Source: Desulfopila aestuarii DSM 18488
GTDB taxonomy: Bacteria > Desulfobacterota > Desulfobulbia > Desulfobulbales > Desulfocapsaceae
DNA: 64,000 bases
Direction of reading: 5' to 3'
Assembly (NCBI RefSeq): GCF_900143695.1
Contig: NZ_FRFE01000020.1
Location: 1 to 64,000, forward strand
The notes under the pieces were generated by a model. It was not told where the DNA came from and did not search any database. It saw only the letters and a program-made list of their open reading frames with translations. Shown here piece by piece: positions 1-8,781 of this stretch (within the stretch, counting starts at the first letter, position 1; every line of letters starts with the position of its first letter). The translations under genes and the position numbers were made by a program.

Positions 1-2
1 CT

Positions 3-236
3 ATCGAGTCAACGTTTGCCACTGTACGACTTCGGACAGCAAAAACAAGGGGATGTGTCGCAAGACATACTATCTTGTCGATGGTTTACAAACTCGGCCA
101 GAGCGCCCAGAAGAAATGGCGTCGGCTAAGGGGATTCAAGCTACTTGCTGAGGTCATTCGAGGGGTGAGATTCAAGGATGGCGAGAGGGTTGAACCAGTA
201 AAAGAAGGTGAGCTGACCAGGGTGGTCAATATCTAA
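3..236 (+). mobile_element. C-terminal end of an IS256-family transposase, cut by the window edge
   Basis: The reading frame that enters the window at base 3 encodes 77 residues and stops at 234-236. It reads ESTFATVRLRT, then MVYKLGQSAQKKWRRLRGF and VRFKDGERV, which is the typical C-terminus of IS256-family (Mutator-like) DDE transposases. The right end of the element probably lies near 260-272, where a sequence resembling IS256-type ends (ACCAGATTTGACTATAACTC) stops. Beyond it the neighbouring chemoreceptor frame opens abruptly. Only the end of the gene is visible, so intactness cannot be judged. Confidence 0.85.
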
Positions 237-269
237 GAATGATTCTTCAAACACCAGATTTGACTATAA

Positions 270-1694
270 CTCGACACTCTGAATGCTATTATCCAACAGC
301 GTAGTGGCATGGGTGAGACTAGTGAGAGCTTTTTAGTTGGGAAGAGTAAAGATAAACTTACCCTGAGAACTGATCGGGTAGTAAAATCTGGGCGTACGGG
401 CGATGAGGTTGCCGGTGCGAATATCGAAAAAGCGTTTACCGGTGAGTCAGGATTTGCCAGGCAACAGGGGACTGACGGCAAGGAGGAGCTGATTCGCTAT
501 GAACCACTGGAAATTTATGGTGCATCCTGGGCTATGATCACTACAGGTGCCACTGAGGAAATTTTCGGTGCAGTTGATTCCCTCAGGAACACAATGATCG
601 TCATTATCCTGGTGACCATGGTATTGGTATTCTCTGCAGCTCTTACCACAACCGCGTTGGTTATCAAACCCATTAAGGGAACAGCTCTGATGTTAAAGGA
701 TATCGCCCAGGGCGAAGGAGATCTTACCAAAAGGCTGGCAGTTGACACTAAAGATGAAATGGGCGAGATGGCTTTCTGGTTCAATAATTTTATGGATAAA
801 CTGCAAGGCATTGTTAAACAGATTACCATTGATGCCACGAGTCTCAATAGCTCTTCTCGCGATCTGTCATCTATCTCAAACAAGATGACGGCCGGCGTTG
901 AAAGGATTTCCGAGCGTACCGACCAGGTCACGGTTGCCTCCGAAGAAATGAGCAGCAATATGACAAGTGTTGCGGCGGCCAGCGAAGAAGCATCAACCAA
1001 TGTTAACATGGTGGCATCAGCAGCCGAAGAGATGACGGTAACGGTCAGGGAGATCTCACAACATACCGAAAATGCACGGCAGGTAACGCAAGAAGCTGTA
1101 GCCAAAGCCGAAGAAGCTTCCGGCAAAATTCATGAGTTGGGCCTGACTGCCTCTAAAATCAGCTCGGTAACCGAGACTATCACCGAAATCTCGGAGCAAA
1201 CCAACCTCCTGGCACTCAATGCCACCATCGAAGCCGCCCGTGCAGGTGAGGCTGGCAAAGGTTTTGCCGTCGTCGCCAATGAGATAAAGGCATTAGCCAA
1301 CCAGACGGCATCAGCCACCCAGGAGATCAAAAAGCAGATCGATGGGGTGCAGAGATCAACGGATACGACCGTAAAACAGATTGAAGAGATAAGCAATGTT
1401 ATCAGCAAGGTAGATGAGATTGTTGCCGTCATCGCCCATGCTGTACAAGAGCAGGCGTCCGCCAGTCAGGAAATCGCCGACAACGTTTCCCAAGCCTCCC
1501 TGGGTATTCAGGATGTCAACACCAATGTCAACCAAAGCTCGGTTGTTGCTGGCACCATATCCGGAAATATTTCAGAGGTGAATATTTCAGTGCAGGAGAT
1601 CGCCGAATTCAGTACCATGATCACTACTCAGTCGAAGGAACTCCAGTCTCTTGCGGATATGTTGAGTAAATTGATGGGTCAGTTCAAAGTCTGA
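270..1694 (+). pseudogene. Methyl-accepting chemotaxis protein lacking its N-terminal sensor half
   Basis: The frame is open from 270 (just after TAA at 267-269) and its first ATG is at 309. From there it encodes 461 residues. It starts inside a Cache-like periplasmic domain ([20 protein letters not shown] is typical mid-domain sequence). It then has one membrane segment (about residues 95-118 of the ATG form), a HAMP domain (about 118-170) and a full cytoplasmic signalling domain with the hairpin tip [21 protein letters not shown] complete receptor would have a first membrane helix and roughly 150-200 more periplasmic residues. The break coincides with the putative end of the IS256 element, so I infer insertional truncation. 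No C-terminal CheR-tethering pentapeptide is seen. If expressed it would be a sensorless signalling stub. Confidence 0.75.
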
Positions 1695-1708
1695 TATATA
1701 AAACGACA

Positions 1709-1759
1709 AAAAGAGTGGGCATGATGAAAATAAAAGTATATCATCTTGCCCACTCTTTT
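1709..1759 (+). terminator. Hairpin terminator after the chemoreceptor
   Basis: The arms 1709-1727 and 1741-1759 are inverted repeats of 19 bases with one mismatch. The stem ends in TTTT on the plus strand, and the A-rich 5' side could also stop minus-strand transcription. Confidence 0.8.
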
Positions 1760-1978
1760 GGGTGGTTGTTTGCTAAAGTTATCCGAATATCCAACTGCAT
1801 TCCCTTTCATCCGCACCAATTCCCATTAGATTTGAATGTTCCTGATTTAGAGAATAAACGTCACATTAATTAAGACAAAGCGGTAGGCACAAGCAGACCA
1901 AAATGTGCCACGCCTTTTCCTACTCAGGTACCGGGTCCATGCAGCCCTGCCATTTTCCTTTCAGGTGTATTTTACCTT

Positions 1979-2953
1979 ATGGATTTTTCACCCGAATTTG
2001 CCTTTATGCTTTGGGAGCGGCTCATTTGGCCGCTGATACGACTTATTGTCTTTATTTCATTAGGACTTCTGGTAGCAAACTTTATTGAAGCCCTCAACTG
2101 GACCAGATGGATCGGATTGCTTTCCAGACCTCTTGCCCGGCTCGGTAATATGTCGGATACAACCAGTGCCTCTTTTTCACTGGCTATATTCTCGGGACTC
2201 GCCGCAAATACCTTGCTCGCAGAAGCTTTCGACAAAGAAAAGATGAGCCGGAAAGAATTGATCATTGCCAATCTTTTCAACAGTTTTCCAACCTACTTCA
2301 CGCATTTGCCAACCATTTTTTTCATCACGGTACCTCTTATTCACGCTGCAGCTTTTATCTATGTAGGAATGACTGTGGCGGCAGCAGTCCTGCGCACTCT
2401 TGCCATCGTCTTGGTTGGCAGATTCGTTTTGCCAAAACCTGAAGAATCGACTGAGATGAAAGAAGAATCGAGTAATAAGAACGGAATTGACTGGCATGGG
2501 GCAATGACGAAAAGCTGGAAAAGGTTCAAACGACGAATACGCAAAATAATAACCTTCACGGTACCAATCTATATCGTCATTTTCATCATGCACAGGGTTG
2601 GATATTTCCGCGAACTTGAACAGTTTGCTTCTCAATATCTGGTAATGATTCCATGGCTATCTCCGCAATCCATTGGCATCATCACCCTGCACTTGGCAGC
2701 TGAATTAACAGCCGGCGTAGCAGCTGCCGGAGCATTATTACAGGAAGGGGCAATGTCACAGAGGGAAATTATCTTAGCACTTCTGGTGGGAAACGTGCTG
2801 TCGTCGCCACTACGAGCCGTACGTCACCAGTTCCCATATTACGCGGGAATTTTCAAGCCGGCCATGGCTGCCCAGCTCATCATATACAGCCAGGCATCAA
2901 GAGTTATCAGCCTGGTGATTGTTGGTGTAATATATTACTACTGGACGTTATAA
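1979..2953 (+). CDS. Nucleoside-recognition (gate) domain membrane protein
   Basis: A 324-residue, very hydrophobic protein with about eight membrane segments. Two repeated halves carry the gate-type pattern of the nucleoside recognition family (Pfam Gate, shared by SpmA/SpmB, FeoB cores and nucleoside transporters): GLAANTLLAEAF near residues 70-85 and AELTAGVAAAGALLQEG near 240-260. A charged cytoplasmic loop (about residues 155-190) separates them. The substrate is unknown and the family name does not prove nucleoside transport. The start ATG has only a weak ribosome site (CAGG). It stands alone between the terminator at 1709-1759 and a convergent PilZ gene. Confidence 0.75.
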   Translation: MDFSPEFAFMLWERLIWPLIRLIVFISLGLLVANFIEALNWTRWIGLLSRPLARLGNMSDTTSASFSLAIFSGLAANTLLAEAFDKEKMSRKELIIANLFNSFPTYFTHLPTIFFITVPLIHAAAFIYVGMTVAAAVLRTLAIVLVGRFVLPKPEESTEMKEESSNKNGIDWHGAMTKSWKRFKRRIRKIITFTVPIYIVIFIMHRVGYFRELEQFASQYLVMIPWLSPQSIGIITLHLAAELTAGVAAAGALLQEGAMSQREIILALLVGNVLSSPLRAVRHQFPYYAGIFKPAMAAQLIIYSQASRVISLVIVGVIYYYWTL

Positions 2954-3099
2954 AGGAAAGTCTTCTAGAAATTACTGCTATAAAAATAGGAGATTACTGT
3001 AGGATTATTTACAAAAAAGTGACAATATTACACCTTTATCGTCCGAGCATAATAATACATTTGGAATAAGGCGATCAATATACAGCAGTTGGACAGCTA

Positions 3100-3495
3100 T
3101 CAGGCGTTTCCGGCTGCCCAATCCTCGTCCATCCCAAGAAACTCGGCGGTCAAAATCAACTCAGTCCATTCCCAGGAAACATCGAGGATCTTAAAACCAA
3201 TTTCGAGGCCATCAGAAGATGCTCGACTCCAGCAAGGCTTGGCCAGAATCTTGAAATGTTTTCCACCGCCATTCACTACCGTACGATAGTAGTGTTCGTC
3301 ACCCTGAAAAGCTTCGGTCACCTGCGTCATTTTGAAACCGTTGGCGGATATATCCTCAACAATTCCAGCGAGAAGACGGTTTCCATCAGCGATATCGCAG
3401 GTGAATCCTGCGACTCGCTCACGTCGGGTACGTCGAGAAAACCCCCCCATTCGATTCGCTGCCTCTTGACGATCATTTAACTGTTTTCGCTCCAT
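3100..3495 (-). CDS. PilZ domain protein, probable c-di-GMP effector
   Basis: A protein of about 131 residues. The PilZ signature is present: an arginine-rich switch (RRTRRERV) followed about 20 residues later by EDISANGFKM, matching the D/NxSxxG motif that contacts cyclic-di-GMP. The frame extends upstream to 3540, but the ATG at 3493-3495 has a good ribosome site (GGAG, 7 bases away) and the upstream ATG has none. No output domain is fused. It could link c-di-GMP to motility or surface behaviour, which fits the motility genes in this genome, but its partner is unknown. Confidence 0.8.
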   Translation of the reverse strand: MERKQLNDRQEAANRMGGFSRRTRRERVAGFTCDIADGNRLLAGIVEDISANGFKMTQVTEAFQGDEHYYRTVVNGGGKHFKILAKPCWSRASSDGLEIGFKILDVSWEWTELILTAEFLGMDEDWAAGNA

Positions 3496-3689
3496 AATGG
3501 TGCTCCAGTCCAGGCTGAGGGTACATTTTGTTTTTGGCATTCAACACGTTAGCCAACCATCACTACAGAAGTTTATAACACAATACAGTAAGGCCTCCAA
3601 CGAAAAATAACACCTACTATTAGCGTAGCATAGGCAATATGTTTTGTCACTTGACTTTCGAATCTGTTCTGAGTAAGCAATAGATGTAA

Positions 3690-3870
3690 TATTCAGGTAC
3701 TCTATAGCGTCGGCAGAATTGGCGCTGAGTGTAAAAAGGGAACTTCGTGCAAATCGAAGACGGGCCCGCCGCTGTAACCGGTGACGATTTCTGAACAAAT
3801 GCCACTGTCCGAATGGGATGGGAAGGCTCAGGAAAAGGATGACCCGGGAGTCAGAAGACCTGCCTGAACT
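3690..3870 (+). promoter_or_regulatory. Cobalamin (adenosylcobalamin-type) riboswitch aptamer
   Basis: The leader of the BtuC-like operon holds the conserved blocks of the B12 riboswitch in order: AAAAAGGGAA, a short variable stem, CGGGCCCGCCGCTGTAACCG (about 3761-3780), the B12 box GCCACTG...GGGAAGGC (3801-3826) and the closing element CCCGGGAGTCAGAAGACCTG. This predicts that cobalamin represses the downstream importer and CbiL genes. The ends are approximate. Confidence 0.93.
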
Positions 3871-3934
3871 ATTGGTCAAGATGAATCGTGGACAGATTCG
3901 CTTGATGCAGTCGATTTTGGATAGCCAGGGATAT

Positions 3935-3970
3935 CCCGGATCACACTAACAGGTGATTCGGGTTTTTTTT
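3935..3970 (+). terminator. Riboswitch expression platform: intrinsic terminator
   Basis: CCCGGATCAC and GTGATTCGGG form a 10-bp stem with one G-U pair and an 8-base loop, followed directly by TTTTTTTT. It lies between the cobalamin aptamer and the first gene, so it probably carries out transcription attenuation when cobalamin is bound. Confidence 0.85.
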
Positions 3971-4068
3971 ATGCCTGTTGGCAGGAGATGAATCCTTTCC
4001 TCCCTGCCAGCTATTTTGGCATTATCCCGGTTCCTCCAGTCCGGGAGCGGCAGTTTGTCGGAGCTTGA

Positions 4069-5109
4069 ATGCGCTGTAATTCCACATTACTTTTCGGATC
4101 ACTGACTTTTCTTTTGCTTGCCACCGTTGTCACGGCCACAGGAATGGGCTATATCGCCATTCCCGCCAAGGCAGTGATACAGACTATTTGCGCCAACACC
4201 CTCGGTCTTGTCCCCACAGGTCAGGAGATCAGCCAGACCTTTTCCACCATCATCATGGATGTTCGTTTGCCGAGAATCCTCGCGGCCACCCTTGTTGGAG
4301 GTGGTCTTGCAGTTGCCGGATGTATCTTCCAGGCGATTCTCTTAAATCCACTGGCTGACCCTTACACGCTGGGGATCTCATCGGGTGCAGCATTCGGGGC
4401 ATCAACAGCTTTTATCCTCTCCATGCTTGGCCTTACTCTCCCCTTAACTTTCTCAGTTCCTATATTCGCCTTTTGTGGCGCACTTGCTACTCTGGCCGCC
4501 GTATTTGCACTCTCTGCCGGAGATGCTCAACTGTCATCCAACACCCTGATTCTCTCCGGGGTTATTGTTGCCGCGATTCTGTCAGCAGCAATTGGTTTTA
4601 TGAAGTATATGGCCGATGAGGAGGTCAACGTCATTATCTTCTGGTTGATGGGCAGTTTCACCGGAAAATCCTGGCAGGATGTGGGTCTGCTGCTCATTAT
4701 CCTCTGCCCTGGCCTCCTGTTCTGTTGCTATTTTGCCCGCGACCTCAACATAATGGCGCTTGGCAATGCCACTGCCAACACTCTTGGTGTCGATACTGCT
4801 CAACTCAGGAGACAACTGCTGATCTGTGCTTCACTCATCACCGCCAGCTGCGTAGCCGTTTCGGGAGTCATTGGCTTTATCGGCCTCATCGTCCCGCACA
4901 TGCTGCGAATGATAGCCGGCCCTGACAACAGAATTCTTCTGCCTGCAACATTCCTGGCGGGCGGAATGCTGCTGCTCTTTGCCGATACCATTACCCGTGC
5001 AGTTCTCCCCCATGAGATACCAATCGGCGTTTTGACCGCACTTATTGGCGGACCTTTCTTCTGCTACATTTTTCGCAGAAGACAAATGGGGGTAGCCTAT
5101 GGCCGCTGA
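4069..5109 (+). CDS. btuC: BtuC-like ABC importer permease (FecCD family)
   Basis: A 346-residue FecCD-family permease with about ten membrane helices. Family hallmarks are RLPRILAATLVGGGLAVAGC (residues ~65-84), NPLADPYTLGISSGAAFGA and the cytoplasmic coupling segment GLIVPHMLRMIAGPDNR near 265-281. The ATG follows GGAGCTTGA. The cobalamin riboswitch upstream and cbiL in the same operon make a corrinoid the likely substrate. The family also imports iron chelates, so the assignment rests on context. Its last 11 bases overlap the ATPase gene. Confidence 0.9.
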   Translation: MRCNSTLLFGSLTFLLLATVVTATGMGYIAIPAKAVIQTICANTLGLVPTGQEISQTFSTIIMDVRLPRILAATLVGGGLAVAGCIFQAILLNPLADPYTLGISSGAAFGASTAFILSMLGLTLPLTFSVPIFAFCGALATLAAVFALSAGDAQLSSNTLILSGVIVAAILSAAIGFMKYMADEEVNVIIFWLMGSFTGKSWQDVGLLLIILCPGLLFCCYFARDLNIMALGNATANTLGVDTAQLRRQLLICASLITASCVAVSGVIGFIGLIVPHMLRMIAGPDNRILLPATFLAGGMLLLFADTITRAVLPHEIPIGVLTALIGGPFFCYIFRRRQMGVAYGR

Positions 5110-5902
5110 TCTCTCCACCACCATCTATACTCTCGATGGTTGCGATTTTTCTTATCGCGGAACCCCCTGCCTGAGTGATATCACTCTCTCTCTCAAAAAA
5201 GGCAGAATGTACGGCCTTATCGGCCCTAACGGCAGCGGCAAGACCACCCTTATCAACCTCCTGACCGGATCCACTCATCCTACCTCCGGCACTATTCTTT
5301 TCAAAGATCGACCAATCCACACGTATACAAAACCTGACCTTGCAAAGGTATTGTCTTTCGTGCCCCAGACCTTCTCCATGGATTTCGATTATACAGTTTC
5401 CGAGGTGGTCATGATGGGACGCCACCCCTATATTGGCCGTTTTGGTTCACCCTGCACAAGAGACTATGAACTTATAGAGAGCGCCCTTACGATACTTGAC
5501 ATACAGCACTTGAAAGATAGATATGTTACCCGCCTTTCAGGAGGTGAGAGGCAACGTGTCCTGGTTGCACGAGCCCTTGCCCAGGATACTGAAGTAATGG
5601 TTCTTGATGAGGCCACTGCCAGCCTTGATGTACGCCATTCGATCGACATCATGAAAGCGCTACGTGCCAAGGTCATTGATGCAAAACTCACCGCTATTGC
5701 TGCCATCCACGATCTTGATCTGGCGGCATCATTTTGTGATGAGTTGATCGTCATGCATCAGGGGGGTCGCATACATTCTGCAGGAGATGTTAGCGAGCTG
5801 CTGACGCCAAAATTGTTGAAAAATATTTTTGGAGTCGAGGCAACCATCCTCCATGTACCAGACGAAACCCCACACATTCACTACCGGTACAACCATGTCT
5901 AA
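5099..5902 (+). CDS. btuD: BtuD-like ABC importer ATPase
   Basis: 267 residues forming a complete ABC nucleotide-binding domain: Walker A GPNGSGKTT (42-50), Q-loop in VPQTFSMDF, signature LSGGERQRV (~145), Walker B VMVLDEATASLD and switch histidine AAIHDLDLA. It powers the neighbouring FecCD permease at the inner membrane. It overlaps the permease by 11 bases and the binding-protein gene by 8 bases, which implies translational coupling in the cobalamin-regulated operon. Confidence 0.92.
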   Translation: MAADLSTTIYTLDGCDFSYRGTPCLSDITLSLKKGRMYGLIGPNGSGKTTLINLLTGSTHPTSGTILFKDRPIHTYTKPDLAKVLSFVPQTFSMDFDYTVSEVVMMGRHPYIGRFGSPCTRDYELIESALTILDIQHLKDRYVTRLSGGERQRVLVARALAQDTEVMVLDEATASLDVRHSIDIMKALRAKVIDAKLTAIAAIHDLDLAASFCDELIVMHQGGRIHSAGDVSELLTPKLLKNIFGVEATILHVPDETPHIHYRYNHV

Positions 5903-6872
5903 GCCACAAGCTCTTCATATATACGTTATTTCACTTTTAATGTTGGTCATGACGCCGTTAGTGACAATAGCCCAGACCATTGTTGATGATGAAGGTCAAG
6001 AGATCTCCTTTGCCAAACCGTTTTCCAAGATTATCTCACTCTATCCGGCTCATACCGAAAACCTCGCATCCCTTGGTTGCGATTCCGAGCTGATTGGTAT
6101 TGGGGAATCAGACAATTACCCAGAAAAATTTACCTCAAAACCCAGGTTCAGCTACCGGGACAACACCGAGAAATTCCTGGCCGCCGAGCCTGACTTGCTG
6201 CTCATCCGGCCGATGATCTCCAGATCCCAGCCGGAACTCATTGAAAAATTACGGGCAATCGGCATCACTATCGTCTCCCTGCAGCCTACAAGTATCGATC
6301 AGATGTTTTCCTACTGGCAAAAACTCGGCGATCTCTGCGGACGTAACGATCAGGCTCAGAAAATGGCAAAGAAATTCAGCGATGAATTGACCCGCCAGGA
6401 AGCACTTCTCCCGCAAAATGAAAAAGATCGCCCCACTGTCTACTTTGAATCCATCCACAGTAAAATGAAAACCTTTGATCCGGATGCGATCACCATGTTT
6501 GCGTTAAAGATCGGCGGCGGCAATAACATTGCGGTTGACGCCTCCGGCAGAAATGACAGTAATATAGCACCGTATGGCAAGGAGAAACTGCTTTCAAAAG
6601 CGGAAGAAATAGATGTTTTTCTCAGTCAGGTAGGAAGAATGAACAGAGTCAGCCTTACCGACATTTATAGCGAACCCGGTTTTCAATTGATAAAGGCAAT
6701 ACGAACCAAATCAGTCTGTCTCATCGAAGAGGATATTGTTTCCAGACCGACTATGCGGCTCATTGATGGGATCAGGCAGATTCACTCCTGCCTCTATCCC
6801 GATGCCCCATCGGCAACCTCCATGACAACTGGCAACATGCCAAAACCCACCATTCATATCACACGGCAATAA
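5895..6872 (+). CDS. btuF: BtuF-like periplasmic corrinoid-binding protein
   Basis: An ABC importer substrate-binding protein of about 325 residues. The frame is open from 5829, but the ATG at 5895 is preferred because it starts a normal signal peptide (MSKPQ, then a hydrophobic run ending near PLVTIAQ) and overlaps the ATPase stop by 8 bases. The mature part has the two-lobed type III binding-protein pattern: KIISLYPAHTENLASLG, then EPDLLLIRP, then a long helix and the C-terminal lobe. It should capture cobalamin or a precursor in the periplasm and deliver it to the permease. The ligand is inferred from the riboswitch and cbiL. Confidence 0.85.
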   Translation: MSKPQALHIYVISLLMLVMTPLVTIAQTIVDDEGQEISFAKPFSKIISLYPAHTENLASLGCDSELIGIGESDNYPEKFTSKPRFSYRDNTEKFLAAEPDLLLIRPMISRSQPELIEKLRAIGITIVSLQPTSIDQMFSYWQKLGDLCGRNDQAQKMAKKFSDELTRQEALLPQNEKDRPTVYFESIHSKMKTFDPDAITMFALKIGGGNNIAVDASGRNDSNIAPYGKEKLLSKAEEIDVFLSQVGRMNRVSLTDIYSEPGFQLIKAIRTKSVCLIEEDIVSRPTMRLIDGIRQIHSCLYPDAPSATSMTTGNMPKPTIHITRQ

Positions 6873-6874
6873 TT

Positions 6875-7624
6875 ATGCAATCCACGCTCTTCATTATCGG
6901 CACCGGACCTGGCGATCCCGAACATTTAACGTTAAAAGCCTTCAACACCCTGAAAAGCTGCCCTGTTATTGTTGCGCCGAAAGGTTCAAAAGACGGCCGT
7001 TCCACTGCGCTCTCAATAGTCGAGCAGGTCGTCAACATTGCCGAGAAACAGGTTCATGAAGTCTATTTTCCTATGAAAAAGATTAAGCTCGGCCAACCAC
7101 CATTACCTGAGGTTGAATCAGCCTGGAAAGAAACCGCCAACCAAGTACTTGCACTACTCGACTCCGGCACTAATGTGGCATTTCCCACCCTTGGCGATCC
7201 AGCCATCTATTCCACCGGCTACTACCTGTATGACACCCTTATGTCCATCCGGCCCGATCTGCAGGTGAAATTTATCTCAGGCATCTCGGCAATGAGCAGC
7301 TGTTCCGCTTCTACCTTGACTCCGGTCTGCCTGGGTGACGATATGCTTGCGGTGTTACCTGCGACCTTCTGCGAAGAAAAGATCAGAAAGGCGTTTTGCG
7401 ATTTTGACGCTATTGTCCTTATGAAAGTCCACCGAGTGATGGATAAGATCTGCAGATTATTGAAGGAAGCTGGACTGACAGAAAACGCGATCTACGTGGA
7501 AAAAGCCGGAATGCATGACGAGCGAATCATCAGTGATCTTTCTTCCATTCCTGAAAATCCCCACTATTTTTCCACCATTATTGTGAGAAAACGCGGCAAT
7601 GGCCCTCACGCTGAGCTGCATTGA
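6875..7624 (+). CDS. cbiL: Precorrin-2/cobalt-factor II C20-methyltransferase
   Basis: 249 residues of the tetrapyrrole methylase family. The N-terminal GTGPGDPEHLTLKA is the SAM-site loop of corrin methylases. GDPAIYST and FISGISAMSSCSA are the second and third conserved loops. Overall similarity is closest to CobI/CbiL, which methylates C20 during corrin ring contraction. In an anaerobe the cobalt-first (CbiL) form is expected. It starts 2 bases after the binding-protein stop, so uptake and synthesis of corrinoids share one riboswitch. No other cob/cbi gene is in the window. Confidence 0.88.
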   Translation: MQSTLFIIGTGPGDPEHLTLKAFNTLKSCPVIVAPKGSKDGRSTALSIVEQVVNIAEKQVHEVYFPMKKIKLGQPPLPEVESAWKETANQVLALLDSGTNVAFPTLGDPAIYSTGYYLYDTLMSIRPDLQVKFISGISAMSSCSASTLTPVCLGDDMLAVLPATFCEEKIRKAFCDFDAIVLMKVHRVMDKICRLLKEAGLTENAIYVEKAGMHDERIISDLSSIPENPHYFSTIIVRKRGNGPHAELH

Positions 7625-7645
7625 AGTAGTCTTTTCTGGTTCACC

Positions 7646-7702
7646 TCGCTTCTGGTGCAGCTGCTAAGGATAGCTGCACCAGAAGCGACCTATTTGTTTT
7701 TT
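7646..7702 (+). terminator. Strong terminator of the cobalamin operon
   Basis: Arms 7646-7662 and 7672-7688 form a perfect 17-bp stem (CTTCTGGTGCAGCT core) with a 9-base loop. A few bases later comes a run of more than ten T. Confidence 0.92.
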
Positions 7703-7835
7703 TTTTTTGTAAATCCCCCCAACCTTAACTGCAAACTCTGGCTCAGTGCCTTGGCTCCATCTTGTTTTTTGTATTGACCCATCCTCGTAACCATGCATAT
7801 CATATTAAAAAACGATTCCATAGGATGACAGGCCG

Positions 7836-8759
7836 ATGAAAAAACAAATTTTGATTTGCATAGATGACTCCCCCACCAGTTCCCAGGCGCTTCTCTATGT
7901 TTCGCATCTCTTCGGTTCACAGGAGGATGTCAACTTTTTACTGCTTCACGTTCACGCCGGCAGCGCAGCAGCCTTTCCCGAGCCTGAAGATAGCCTGAAT
8001 AGCCTAACACCAGATCGTCCCACATCAGCCATGTCACGAAAGGGGGACCATCTTTTACAAAAAGCCCGGCAGAAACTTGAGGCACATGGCATTCATGCAG
8101 AACGCATCACAACCTGCTGCCAGCCCGCCGGAAGCATCGCCTCCGCAATTCACCAGTTCGGATCCCATCATCTGGTCGATGCCATTGTGGTTGCCCGTAG
8201 AGGAGTGGGAATTGTTGGAGAATTACTGCTCGGTTCTGTCTCATCGGCATTGTTCGACAGGTGTAGATCTACCCCACTCTGGGTTATTGATGGCAATATC
8301 CAATCAGAAAGATTTCTGATTCCTGTCGATGGTACGCCAAACTCGATGATGGCTATTGATCATCTGGCCCATATTTTCAGCGGTCGAACCGATGTAAGAT
8401 TGTACCTTTTTCATGCTAGAAGCTTTCTTTCCTCACCACCGGTGTGTCGACCGGAAATGTTTTACGATCGCTGGGGGAAAGAGTGGTGCGACACTCACCT
8501 ATCCGGTAACGGCTGCATGTTCACCGGCCCCACTCATCTTCTGACCGAAGGAGGCGTCTCTCAAGAGTGTATATTCACCTTGCCCGAACCCACTACCATT
8601 GAGGAGAGCACCGCCATTATCAGCGCCGCCAGAAAAAACAACTGTGGCACCATTGTTATTGGTCGGCGACCAGAAAGTGAAGTGAAGTCTATCTTCGGCG
8701 GGGTCTCAAAACGAACCATTCGCCAGGCTGAAAACCTGGCGCTGTGGGTTATTGGCTAA
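7836..8759 (+). CDS. Tandem universal stress protein (two UspA domains)
   Basis: 307 residues with two UspA-like domains. The first (about 1-150) begins KQILICIDDSPTS and contains ARRGVGIVGELLLGSVS, matching the ATP-binding GxxG(x9)GS motif. The second (about 160-307) begins ERFLIPVDGTPNS and ends IGRRP...FGGVSKRTIRQAENLALWVIG, where the glycine motif is looser, so it may not bind nucleotide. Family members help cells survive starvation and redox stress, but the precise role is unknown. It is a single gene between a strong terminator and a convergent protease gene. Confidence 0.88.
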   Translation: MKKQILICIDDSPTSSQALLYVSHLFGSQEDVNFLLLHVHAGSAAAFPEPEDSLNSLTPDRPTSAMSRKGDHLLQKARQKLEAHGIHAERITTCCQPAGSIASAIHQFGSHHLVDAIVVARRGVGIVGELLLGSVSSALFDRCRSTPLWVIDGNIQSERFLIPVDGTPNSMMAIDHLAHIFSGRTDVRLYLFHARSFLSSPPVCRPEMFYDRWGKEWCDTHLSGNGCMFTGPTHLLTEGGVSQECIFTLPEPTTIEESTAIISAARKNNCGTIVIGRRPESEVKSIFGGVSKRTIRQAENLALWVIG

Positions 8760-8781
8760 TCCGGACATTAGAGAACTCTGA

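Noticed and set aside
515-1126. Long minus-strand frame under the chemoreceptor
   Set aside because: It mirrors the coding strand of a clear chemoreceptor, has no known motifs and no ribosome site. It is an antisense shadow.
1903-2088. Short plus-strand frame overlapping the start of the gate-domain protein
   Set aside because: It overlaps the real gene in another frame, and no ribosome site or family was recognised.
7690-7920. Minus-strand frame over the cobalamin operon terminator
   Set aside because: It spans a T-run and the start of the stress-protein gene, and its C-terminus is poly-Lys from the T-run. Chance.
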